Source: Telmatactis stephensoni
Taxonomy: Eukaryota > Cnidaria > Anthozoa > Actiniaria > Isophelliidae
Direction of reading: 5' to 3'
Assembly (NCBI GenBank): GCA_029948255.1
Contig: JALIZF010000991.1
Span: 59,899-123,898, forward strand
DNA: 64,000 bases
Position 1 is the first letter of the stretch, and each line of letters opens with the position of its first letter. Of the stretch, positions 45,951 to 57,420 are shown piece after piece. Below the pieces are notes generated by a model. It was not told the origin of the DNA, ran no database searches, and worked only from the letters and a program-made list of their open reading frames with translations. The translations under genes were made by a program, and so were the position numbers.

Positions 45951-46103
45951 AGTTAGAAATTATAAAAATATCATCCTTATTATTGTACGATTTCCTGTTA
46001 AAAACACGGCTAAATTAATACCGGAGCTTGTACGTGTGAATGTTTGAACAATGATTTGCGGATAGCGCATGACTAAAAAGTGTAAAAATATGGTCCTGAT
46101 CAT
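45951..46103 (+). repeat. Direct repeat, empty copy
   Basis: Uninterrupted counterpart of the repeat at 43703-44098, keeping the intact TTATTATTG target. Confidence 0.8.
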
Positions 46104-46149
46104 CGAAATCAGTAAAAAGTATAAATGTTCAGGTCATGAGATGTCCCAC

Positions 46150-46440
46150 AAGCATAATGACGGCTTGTTCAAGTTCGGATGTTTTCTTTAGATTCGTTTG
46201 GAAAAATAGCACTGGAGACCCTTGCTCTCCAGTGCATTTTTCCAAACAAATGTTAAGAAATTATCTAACGTTAACATCATATTTGCTGTCATCTTTCATG
46301 TTGTTTCTTTTTTGAGCTAAACCTTTGCACTTTTACTTATTTCGAGGTACTCTTTCCATTTCTGGATTTCAAATTAACTAGCTGCATGCTTGACTTAGTG
46401 GAGATAAGCTCACGCGACCTCTAGCTGCAAAGGGCCTATT
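46150..46440. mobile_element. MITE relative of 24170-24592
   Basis: Shares TTTGCACTTTTACT.AT.TCGAGG and TCTTTC.ATTTCTG with the palindrome next to gene D. The centre forms GCACTGGAGACCCTTGCTCT/CCAGTGC. Confidence 0.6.
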
Positions 46441-46721
46441 GCGTGTAATTCGAATTCATTGTACCAAATGTTCTTGCTATCTAAAAAAATGTAAAAAGAA
46501 TTTTAAGTGTAAATTTTCGATCTCAAGAAGATTCAGCCGTTAATTAATATAGCGGGATGTCTGCAATGCCAGGAGGGGGTTTAAGCTATATTAGTCGTAC
46601 TACCGGGATGTCCGTAATAGCGGGGTACGTGTCCGCAAGGGTTCATCAGTTCATCAGGAAATATTGGGTAGATATCTATTTTCAAAGTATTTGAATATCA
46701 CTCCAAAACGACGAAACAGTG

Positions 46722-46780
<59 letters not shown>

Positions 46781-46785
46781 TTTAA
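46722..46785 (+). repeat. (TTA)n/(TTTA)n microsatellite
   Basis: ATT repeats grading into TTTA repeats. Confidence 0.95.
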
Positions 46786-47589
46786 ACACGTATCGTCCAG
46801 GAGCTAGAAACTCGTTCAAAATACGAACGTGTGTGAACAACATAAATTAATTATAACTTGGAAACATAATATAGAAAAAAATGGTATGAAATTATCAATA
46901 GTTATAGAAAATAAATTGAACTGAAGAATCTAAAGAATGGCTTTCTTAAGGTTGCTTTTGAATTCAGTTAGACTCGCTGCATTATGAACTTTGTTGGGAA
47001 GACTATTCCAAACGTTAGCAGCCATATAGCTAAATGATTTTTTCTTCCATAACGCCTTCCAAAACATTTTGGGTTTTTCCAAAACAGCATTTTCCGTATA
47101 ATCCGTTTGTTTTTCTGTTTGTATTCACAAATTGTCTGCAAAATCTGGTTGTTTTGATGTATTTTTTTTATAAGCATCTGCAAAATTCATATTGTTTCCC
47201 ATTACTTATGATAATGGCTTATTAAAAGTACCACTTTTATGTCAGGTTTCACTGAATTACACTTGATTTACAACACACACATTATTCATGATTCCAACGG
47301 CATTAGCAAATATTTTATTTTTTATTACAAAATAACTCTTGCTTCTTTCGTAATATTTTCTCTGGATCATTTTTGATTCACATAATTATAGTTTTTTACC
47401 AGAGAATAAATTTGTCTAAAACATAACAAGAATAAATTTGACTGTTTTCACTGAATTGGTACGTGATGGAGAATTTCCTCAATCATGAATACATTGAGTA
47501 CTATATAATTTCTGCATCCATATAATTCAAGATTTAATGCAGGAATTCTGCTACCATAAATACCAAGGCGCACGCAGAACTTCTGCATT
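46786..47589. other. Spacer, no gene seen
   Basis: AT-rich sequence with no supported exon. Confidence 0.5.
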
Positions 47590-48205
47590 CATAAAAAAAC
47601 TAAGGCTGATGCAGAACTTCTGCGTCCATGATAAACTAAGCTGACGCAGAAGTTCTGCATCCATGAAAAACTAAGGATGATGCAGAAATTCTGCATCCAT
47701 GACAAATTAAGGCTGATGCAGAAGTTCTGCGTCCATGACAAATTAAGGCTGATGCAGAAATTCTGCATCCATGACAAATTAAGGCTGATGCAGAAATTCT
47801 GCGTCCATGACAAATTAAGGCTGATGCAGAAATTCTGCGTCCATGACAAACTAAGGCTGATGCAGAAATTCTGCATCCATGACAAATTAAGGCTGATGCA
47901 GAAATTCTGCATCCATGACAAATTAAGGCTGATGCAGAAATTCTGCATCCATGACAAATTAAGGCTGATGCAGAAGTTCTGCATCCATGACAAACTAAGG
48001 CTGATGCAGAAATTCTGCATCCACGAAAAACTATGGCTAACACAGAACTTCTGCGTCCATGAAAAACTATGGCTGATGCAGAAGTTCTGCATCCACGAAA
48101 AACTAAGGCTGACGCAGAAGTTCTGTATCAATGAAAAACTAAGGCTGATGCAGAATTTTTGTGTCCATGAAATACAAAGGCTGATGCAGAACTTCTGCAT
48201 CCATA
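47590..48205 (+). repeat. 36-bp palindrome-bearing minisatellite, about 17 units
   Basis: Unit CTGATGCAGAAATTCTGCAT plus CCATGACAAATTAAGG, repeated head to tail. Each unit holds the inverted repeat GATGCAGAA-A-TTCTGCATC. Outer units are more diverged (CATGAAAAACTAAGG). Because 36 is a multiple of three, frames on both strands stay open; these are not genes. Confidence 0.95.
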
Positions 48206-49108
48206 AAAAAATTATAAAAGGAAATAATGGGGATCTTGAAGACTTTGTGTGACATCATTGTATAAATATATTATTTTGAAAAGAGCCCACCACCCGAACA
48301 TTTCTATAGAAAAAAAGCAAACTTTGGCAGTCCATAATGTTGGTGCTATTTATCAAAACCACTTCAAAATTTCAAATTTTACTAATTTTGATGTGCAAGA
48401 TCCCCATTTGCCTCAAGACCTTTCCAGCTCTGAATTTAGCACACACAAAAATATTTGCAACAATGCATGAAAGGGATACTCCATGTTAATATACAAAAAC
48501 ATGTGTCCAGTGCCCCAAATATATAAACATTGGAAGAGTACAAACATCAAAATCTAAAAGCATGGATTACTGACTTTGAATAGGTGGACACAACACGAAG
48601 ACATCATAATTTATGCATAATAAAATTTCAAGCTATGTACAATATATCACACACCAGAAATGAGAAAAAAACTATTGCTCTTTATAATATCTGAAAATTT
48701 GATTTCAATTGCTTATATAATTTTTGAATTTTTTACATTTTAATTTTAAAATTTTGACAGTAAATGTATGGTTGGTTGGCACTTTTTTGCAACCAAAGAA
48801 ACATTACTTTAAATTTGCAAAAAGAAAAGCTGATTTCTCAAAAACCATTGAAACAATTGCTCTCAAAATTTCAGGTATTGCTAACAGTGATGCCTTCTTC
48901 TCATTTCTAGAGTCTGTCTTAGCTTGAAATTTGATATTATGCCAATGAAGCAAAACGTAAAACAATGTGTCCTCCTATTAGTATTACTAAAACATAAATG
49001 AAAAAATATTGAAATAATATGGTTTATGCTTTCAGAATTTTAGTGTTTTGTACTCTTAACTTGAGGATGGTGCATTGAAGAAGTGCTCGGGGGCAGTTAC
49101 ATGTAAAC
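48206..49108. other. Spacer, no gene seen
   Basis: AT-rich; no supported exon. Confidence 0.5.
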
Positions 49109-49209
49109 TCAGTTAGCTGCTTCCAAGATTTCACTGTCCCCAAGCTCTTCTTCATACCCAAGATTATCAGAGTTGCCATCAGCATCAGAGGACTTTTTCA
49201 TCAGGTGAC
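49109..49209 (-). CDS. Possible terminal exon of a minus-strand gene
   Basis: On the minus strand, TTTTGACAG precedes a 33-codon frame ending in TGA at 49111-49109. The translation is HLMKKSSDADGNSDNLG followed by a Glu/Asp-rich tail ending LEAAN. The acidic composition is unlike surrounding AT-rich frames. A donor-like CGAG|GTAAGA on the same strand near 49890 has the phase (1) needed to join it, but the start of that upstream exon is unclear. Weak call. Confidence 0.3.
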
Positions 49210-49349
49210 CTGTCAAAACATTAACCACCAATTAGTTTCTTTTGGTGTCTACAAAGGCATCTAGATCAAACGTGAAAGGGTTCTTATTCTTAGTAGAAGG
49301 CTGAAAACTGTTAAAGGTAATTATTACATCTTCTTCTTTGAATGAATTG

Positions 49350-49402
49350 TATTGTATTGTATTGTATTGCATTGCATTGCATTGTATCTTGTATTGTAAT
49401 AT
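49350..49402 (+). repeat. TTGTA/TTGCA pentanucleotide tract
   Basis: About ten units. Confidence 0.9.
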
Positions 49403-50057
49403 CCAGCTGCGAGCAGAGTCCCCCTTTACCTTCTAATCGAGCAAACGATCAAAATTATGAATTTTAGAACTTGAAATACCAGATAAACCTTGGGTCATTT
49501 AGTGTTGGCTTTTCCATCACGAAAACCACACAAAACTCCAAATAAAATCACTTTTCAATAAAAATTGACCAACAAAGAATTCACTCAGCCATGAGCCACA
49601 CACACAAACACACACACACACAAAAAAAAACACAAAGATCAGTAAACCAGTACAGATGAATATCATTGAAAGATCAGATTGAATGGCCTACTACTAAGAT
49701 ACGTTGCTTTTACACAAATGCACATTTCACTGGTTGTGCCAAGAAAATATGATCATAAATTATTAAATGACATGCCGTGCACGATATATACAGTATTAGT
49801 GGTCATTAATGTATCGCAATTTCAGTGTTTCTCAATCAATTATTCAACGATACGTTATTAGTAACATTGTTCGAAATTATCCGGGTCTTACCTCGTGTTT
49901 GCGAATGGTCCCTTTGACTATAATGCCAATAAAATAAGGTAATCGAACTCTTTGATGTCCAGCTTGAGTGATTCAACGATATAACAGTCTGAATGACAGA
50001 ATATACGAACGTTTGTGACAAGAAAAGAACTCTAAACTCAAGAACTCAAGATCAAAG

Positions 50058-53000
50058 ATGGCTCCCAAATTCAAATCCATATCCCGACCAATCACAGAGG
50101 TGATTTCCAAATATAGTATTCAATTAGACCAAGTCTCACTCGGCCTAAATTTAAAAAAAGTCCGAGCGGTACTGGTACATCTCCAAATTTGGAAGAATTG
50201 CCTGTCTCTGATTGGCTCGGGTATAATTTTCAAATGTTTGGAAACCATTTTGGTTCGTGTCGGGCTTAAAGCCACAAAATTTCGTTCTTCATTCGATCAA
50301 ATCTCTGGAAAACTCAAAGCTAATGCGACATATCTGAAATCCGAGGTAAGATTCGTCGTCTGAATGTAAATTTTTAAAGTGGATCTTTCTATGTTCAACG
50401 CTATACAAGACTTTTTTGTCCTAGAGTCCGCAGCGTGTTGAACCGGTAATTGTCATCGATTCAAAAGTATGAGTCGTTTCTCTTTGGGGTGAATCAAGTG
50501 GTTCTTTAATACGAGTGATGTAAATTTGATTCAGACCTATTTGTCGAACGACTCATTTCGATGTAAGAATAAGCTTTTCTGTCAAATATATAAGCTTAAT
50601 ATTTGTTGCTAGCTGTTGGATAAAAAATAGAATGTCACGCAAGGGGTGGGAAAAGCTCATTGTTTCGTTGGAAAAAGACATTTCGTTCAGATATATTTAG
50701 GTTACTGTAGTATAAATGTTGACTTCAAAGTTTGTTTTTGTCAAATCGTAGAACTGCAATTTCTTTGTATGTCGTTTTGTTGTGAACTCATGTATACTAG
50801 CTGTAGAGGATATTACAAAGTGCTGTGAAGATATGAAGCTTATCTTGGAGTCTGCAAGCAGGAAATTCATTACAATTTGAGATAATATTAGAAGATCATG
50901 AACTATATATCTGAGATAGTCCTTCATTCTATCAAGACACTACCCAGAGAACCTATTATAATAAGGATTATTACACTGGTCTTAGGGCATTAAAACAGTT
51001 TTCATATGAGTAGGAGGAAACATAGTAGCATGACCCTGCAAGCACTGAATTCCATTTATTATAATTATTATTTTCAATTGACACAGTTTGATTAACATGA
51101 CCAGAAAATTCAAGCCAGGTTCATCTTACAGCTAGTTTCTTAGATTTCAAGGACCTTTTGAAGAATCCTTGCCCATACCATATAGAGCAGATTTTTGCAA
51201 CAGCTTTTCTTGTGTTGTTACATTTATTTCGTTTGAATACTCCTTCAATCTGTCGGTTACATTACCCTGCAGAGCACCTACATATATTATAATAGAGATG
51301 ACTTATACTCCTTTTGTACCAGTTTTTGACATTCACTTCCTGTATGATTAACTTTCATCTTACTCTGAGTGATCCTGACTTTTATCAATCTTTGCTCTAA
51401 TGACATTTTATCCTAAGAGTTGAAGCTGACATAATTAAGCCTTCTGTCTCCTTTAACTGTCCCATGAGCATAAAAATATGCTTTTCAAGAATTAAGAGAC
51501 TGTATATCTGAATCAGTTCTTTTATGCCAAGAATGGCTTATTTATACCCTATAAGCACAGCTTTCCTTCTCATCCTCACCATTCCCTGCAACTATTTCTT
51601 TAGCAAGAGGCTCAGGCTTCAATAATTGATTAACCAAACTGAATCCAAACAGAAACACATAAGGGGTTGAAACGTGTAAAACAGTACATTTCTTTGGTTC
51701 CATGCTCCGGAATATTCAAATGAGCAAAACAAGCGTTTTATGACCATATTTGGTAATGATATGACCTTCAAAAAATGGCGGAACAATTTACCATCTACTG
51801 TTGCTCACTTTCCAGCAGCTTATAGTGATCAAATCATGTTCAAAACGAAACAGAATTTTATTTCAAGGTAACTGACTAAATTGTGAAGACTCGGAGGCCA
51901 AGCCAGGGCAATTTTCTGGTAAGGAACGCTTGAATCGTAACCTCGAATATGAGAAATTTTACAGAGATTTTATACTTGTAAACAGACAGTCATTATTTAA
52001 AAAAAATTCAAATAAATAGAAGCGCTTAGGTAGACACTAAATACGTTGTTTATTTGTTTTTCTGAATGTGTTTAAAGTAGCTGAAAGAGCGATAAAATGC
52101 TTTGTAAATCCACTTACTGTTTGCCTTGAGAACTCAACATTTGGAGCTGATCGTAACTTTCTTTTCAGAGTACGAAGTTGCACTTTAGGATGTCCAAAGT
52201 CATCAAAAATGCAAAATATACTTTAATAATGACCGAAAAATTACAAATAAAAGCTACAAAATATATTTTGGCCAAGTTTTCATTTTCCAAATATGGTCAA
52301 AAAGCGCCTTTGCCTCATTTGCATAATTTGAATATTCCGGAGCATGGAACCCGTGTTACACGTTTCAACTCCCTTTGTTTTCTGATCCAAACCAATGACG
52401 ATATATTGATTATACTTTGTGGTGACCGGTACTCTCTGGCTAGTTCATGATCGTCTCCTATCATCTCAAAACTTAATGAAAACCCTGTACAGCAACAGCA
52501 AGACTGTACCATTACTTCATACTATTATCAAATGCTAATTTTTCTTTCTTTGACAATTCCTCAGATATACACTGGGTCCTTCACAAACAGGCAATATCTA
52601 TGTAAGTTTCTAAAAACCTTCCTTGAAAATCTAAAGGAAGGCTGTTTTGTAGCTGTTTTTCTTTAAAATTATATTCAACAGGGTAGTAATGGGGTTAACT
52701 GACAACTGATAAATGGCCAAAATGCCACTGACAACTGACAAACAAGGCTTTTTTGTACTGATAACTGACAACAAAAATGGTAACTGACTTTTTTGTTGCT
52801 TATCTAAAATGTACAGATAAAATCTTAAAAACTCGTATAAAAGCCGCTGAAAGGATCACAAAATGGCACTTTTGGGTTCCCTGTGTCGACTTTGAACATG
52901 TCTGCTGAGTGAATGATTTGATTGTCGGACTCTAGTTCTGGTAAAATTAAACTGGCCAAGTGTAGCAAGTATATACCGGCTCGGATTACTATTCTGATAC

Positions 53001-53300
53001 GGTTGAGAATGAAGGTTGTAAAAGCTCTGGTGAGTTTCTATCGAGCGAGCGACGCCAACCCTATCGAGCGATATAAGTCAAGAATTGTCATTCAAGATAA
53101 CGATAAAGATAACTTCGGGAGTTTAAAAACAAGTTATTAACTTTTAGGGGTTAAAGACCAGGCAAAGAAATACGGCCTTGGTCAATTTGACCTCAAGCTA
53201 TTTCGGCTATCTACAGTCTATGGCAACTTCGCTATCAACACACAGGGTCAGTATGAGCTTGAAAAAGTATCACTTCTTAATGGACAAAGTGAACTAAACG
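50058..53300 (+). CDS. Unrecognised gene start, 3 exons, 3' end not found
   Basis: Exons 50058-50345, 52565-52601 and 53148-53300 join with agreeing phases (0 then 1) at GAG|GTAAGA, CTCAG, TAT|GTAAGT, TTTAG and AACG|GTGAGT. The first 159 codons begin MAPKFKSISRPITEVISKY. Exon 1 is moderately basic with a hydrophobic middle (CLSLIGSGIIFKCLETILV). Exons 2-3 read YTGSFTNRQYLW then KYGLGQFDLKLFRLSTVYGN and QYELEKVSLLNGQSEL, which look like folded-domain coding sequence. No known domain is recognised. Intron 1 carries a TIR element (51663-52373). About 425 bp past the last exon the sequence enters the 1.85-kb tandem array, and no next exon was found. The gene may continue beyond the array or be broken by it. 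Confidence 0.45.
51663..52373. mobile_element. 0.7-kb TIR element in intron 1 of the ORFan gene
   Basis: GGGGTTGAAACGTGTAAAAC...GGTTCCATGCTCCGGAATATTC is mirrored by GAATATTCCGGAGCATGGAA...ACACGTTTCAACTCCC. The arms extend inward (CCATATTTGG with CCAAATATGG). No transposase. Confidence 0.75.
52685..52795 (+). repeat. AACTGACAACTGA minisatellite
   Basis: Irregular repeats of AACTGACAACTGA with spacers, in intron 2 of the ORFan gene. Confidence 0.75.
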
Positions 53301-53725
53301 GTGAGTAGTTCGCCTATAATGCTATATTATAAAACTACAACAGCTAGTTTAACTAAATATTAACCGAGATTGCAATCATATAATTATTGATATATTTTTA
53401 TTCTGTTTACCTGCAGCAAGATATTAGCTTTATATAAAAGCTATTGTTGTCATTATTAGGTTAGATCAAACAGTTTTTGCAGCACTGATACTAAGGCTGC
53501 AAAATTCATGACATTTTGTGATTTTAATATATGTGCAGTAGAAATGAAGTCTTTTTGAGAGTTGTTTCAACATCAACATCAACATCTCCGTGGATAGGAT
53601 GAAAGTCGCGCGAAATTTTTGTAAATTTTCATCGGGCTCCGTAAATGTTGTGAATCTGGAGGTTTTGTTAGTAGCTATCGATTTTCTTGACAAAAACAAT
53701 TAGACTTTTGCTCTTTGTAGTCATT

Positions 53726-55569
53726 CTACTTAATTAAAAATGAAAAATACTGTCTTCTTTTTACAAAAAAAAAAAAACGCTTCAAAAAGTTTGAGTTTGC
53801 TTTGCGTGACAGATGACACTATCATCAGATCTATTGTATGTCCTTAATTACCACGGTTCTCGACCAATTAGAAAGCGAGAAAATTGCAAGTATGTGGTCA
53901 AAACCTCACTGTACCTCATACCTCTGAGATACAAGTGTTCCGTACCTCACAAGCGGTGTTCTAAAAATAATCGGTTTACAGTCGTTCTAGAACTGGCGAC
54001 GATCATAAAGTATCGATAAAAAAGGTATGTGTCTCAACTTGTTTAGAGTATCAATTAATGCATTGCCAGAAATTTGGGTCAAAATGGTGATGGTCACAAT
54101 GGAATGATATGGATGACTGGTTCCGTCACTGTCCTTTTTTATCCGTTAAATGATGACGTTTTCGTCTCGTTTGATATACTATGGATTACCATGCAGTAAA
54201 CAAGAAGATAAAACGTATTCTTCGTGCTTGTATTCTGTATAAACTCAATCGTGATTCATAGAGTAACGTTGAATAGTGTTGAATAATTGGATGACTGGTT
54301 TTGTCGCTGTTTTTTTCTGTTTGTTAACCTTAGTATTTCGGTCTGGTTTGATGAAATTACCTGATCGATAAGAAGATATAACATATACTAACCAAGTGTT
54401 CGTGTTTTTTTTTCTTGTTAAGGTTTTTGTTAAACTACATGTTGAATCAGCTAATTATACTACCATTGGGTCTTGAAAAGGTACAACACGTGTTGCATTG
54501 TTTTGAAATTGAAATTCAAACCACTAGACGCTTACGTTTGAAACAATCTATATTTAAGAATCCTGAATGCGGTGGGGCTGCTTTTAGTGGTGTTAAGATC
54601 ACTAGTGGATATCGGTTAGCTATAATCATAAAAAGACAAGGGTTTAGTGGTAGACCTAGCGACTGAACCAACGGACCAGAAAATAGAGATCTTTCGCATG
54701 TCTCTGCTCCATATGCTAATTATACTATAGTAGGAAACACTTACAAAATATGCAAATCACATGATTCTGAAATAGATCTAAGGCAAATAACAATAGTCGC
54801 AATTAAGCGTTTACAAAATACTCTGTTTTCAATACACATTTTCTCTCATGCATGACTTCAACAATCCTTTATAACATGCTTTTAGAAGTCTACTTTTTTA
54901 GCTGATTTTACTTGTAACGATTTTTGTTATCTAGATCTTTAGCATATGGAGCAGAGACATGCGAAAGATCTCTAATTCTAGGGAGATGACTCGGATGTGT
55001 CAGAGTATTCTAAAATTACAAGACTACTGAACTCCGTCTGAAAATAGACGTGAACTGTTCGCCCGTACCAGTCTCACAATATATTTGACGTGATCTTGCA
55101 TGTATCGTTGTACCCCACGGCTAAAATAGACCGTACCCGCCGTACCACAATGTTGTGCCACCGTACCACTGTACTAGACTAGGCGCAAAACTGAAAAAAG
55201 TCGATCGCAAGAAGTGCAGAAGGCATGCATTTGGGGGTAGAAGCTGGAAACTATTCTTAGCTAATTTTTCATGCTGAATCCGAATAGGACAGTTACCAAG
55301 ACGTATTCTGTAATCTTATACGTGTAAATGACGTATTTGTGAATTGCTACAGTCATTTCATACTAACGGCTTTTTCATGTACTTCCAAAAGTTCCCAAAC
55401 TTAAAAACAGTGACAATAGCTCGAAAGAGCACATCAAAATCTGTAAAATTGTGAAGTTTGAAGGATATAAATTGAAAAACCAAGGAGATACGAATTTTCA
55501 AAAATCGAAATTTGTTGGTATCTCTTGCATAACAACAAGGGTTTTTTCACACAAAATTTCGTTTTTTTT
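53726..55569 (+). repeat. 1.85-kb tandem unit, copy 1
   Basis: Starts CTACTTAATTAAAAATGAAA and returns to the same sequence at 55570. It contains a palindrome (AGAGATCTTTCGCATGTCTC near 54685, mirrored near 54945-54974) and ends with the GAAAGAGCACATCAAAATCT repeat related to the MITE at 8430-8705. Copy 1 differs from copies 2 and 3 by small indels (for example CATCATCAGATC versus CATCAGATC). Short frames in it are not supported as genes. Confidence 0.9.
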
Positions 55570-57420
55570 CTACTTAATTAAAAATGAAAAATACTGTCTT
55601 CTTTTTACAAAAAAAAAAACGCTTCAAAAAGTTTGAGTTTGCTTTGCGTGACAGATGACACTATCAGATCTATTGTATGTCCTTAATTACCATGGCCACG
55701 GTTCTCGACCAATTAGAAAGCGAGAAAATTGCAAGTATGTGGTCAAAACCTCACTGTACCTCATACCTCTGAGATACAAGTGTTCCGTACCTCACAAGCG
55801 GTGTTCTAAAAATAATCGGTTTACAGTCGTTCTAAAACTGGCGACGATCATAAAGTATCCGATAAAAAAGGTATGTGTCTCAACTTGTTTAGAGTATCAA
55901 TTAATGCATTGCCAGAAATTTGGGTCAAAATGGTGATGGTCACAATGGAATGATATTGGATGACTGGTTCCGTCACTGTCCTATTTTTATCCGTTAAATG
56001 ATGACGTTTTCGTCTCGTTTGATATACTATGGATTACCATGCAGTAAACAAGAAGATAAACGTAATTCTTCGTGCTTGTATTCTGCATAAACTCAATCGT
56101 GATTTCATAGAGTAACGTTGAATAGTGTTGAATAATTGGATGACTGGTTTTGTCGCTGTTTTTTCTGTTTGGTAACCTTAGTATTTTCGGTCTGGTTTGA
56201 TGAAATTACCTGATCGATAAGAAGATATAACATATACTACCAAGTGTTCGTGTTTTTTTTCTTGTTAAGGTTTTTGTTAAACTTACATGTTGAATCAGCT
56301 AATTATACTACCATTGGGTCTTGAAAAGGTACAACACGTGTTGCATTGTTTTGAAATTGAAATTCAAACCACTAGACGTCTTACGTTTGAAACAATCTAT
56401 ATTTAAGAATCCTGAATGCGGTGGGGCTGCTTTTAGTGGTGTTAAGATCACTAGTGGATATCGGTTAGCTATAATCATAAAAAGACAAGGGTTTAGTGGT
56501 AGACCTAGCGACTGAACCAACGGACCAGAAAATAGAGATCTTTCGCATGTCTCTGCTCCATATGCTAATTATCTACTATAGTAGGAAACACTTACAAAAT
56601 ATGCAAATCACATGATTCTGAAATAGATCTAAGGCAAATAACAATAGTCGCAATTAAGCGTTTACAAAATACTCTGTTTTCAATACACATTTTCTCTCAT
56701 GCATGACTTCAACAATCCTTTATAACATGCTTTTAGAAGTCTACTTTTTTAGCTGATTTTACTTGTAACGATTTTGTTATCTAGATCTTTAGCATATGGA
56801 GCAGAGACATGCGAAAGATCTCTAATTCTAGGGAGATGACTCGGATGTGTCAGAGTATTCTAAAATTACAAGACTACTGAACTCCGTCTGAAAATAGACG
56901 TGAACTGTTCGCCCGTACCAGTCTCACAATATATTTGACGTGATCTTGCATGTATCGTTGTACCCCACGGCTAAAAATAGACCGTACCCGCCGTACCACA
57001 ATGTTGTGCCACCGTACCACTGTACTAGACTAGGCGCAAAACTGAAAAAAGTCGATCGCAAGAAGTGCAGAAGGCATGCATTTGGGGGTAGAAGCTGGAA
57101 ACTATTCTTAGCTAATTTTTCATGCTGAATCCGAATAGGACAGTTACCAAGACGTATTCTGTAATCTTATACGTGTAAATGACGTATTTGTGAATTGCTA
57201 CAGTCATTTCATACTAACGGCTTTTTCATGTACTTCCAAAAGTTCCCAAACTTAAAAACAGTGACCATAGCTCGAAAGAGCACATCAAAATCTGTAAAAT
57301 TGTGAAGTTTGAAGGATATAAATTGAAAAACCAAGGAGATACGAATTTTCAAAAATCGAAATTTGTTGGTATCTCTTGCATAACAACAAGGGTTTTTTCA
57401 CACAAAATTTCGTTTTTTTT
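55570..57420 (+). repeat. 1.85-kb tandem unit, copy 2
   Basis: Nearly identical to copy 3 over its whole length. Visible differences are mainly homopolymer length changes and single bases. Confidence 0.95.

Noticed and set aside
47590..48205. CRISPR-like regular array with palindromic repeats
   Set aside because: The sequence between palindromes is itself conserved, so there are no unique spacers. The setting is eukaryotic. It is a minisatellite.
47589..48252. Open frames of about 135-200 codons on both strands
   Set aside because: They are translations of a 36-bp tandem repeat, open only because the unit is a multiple of three.
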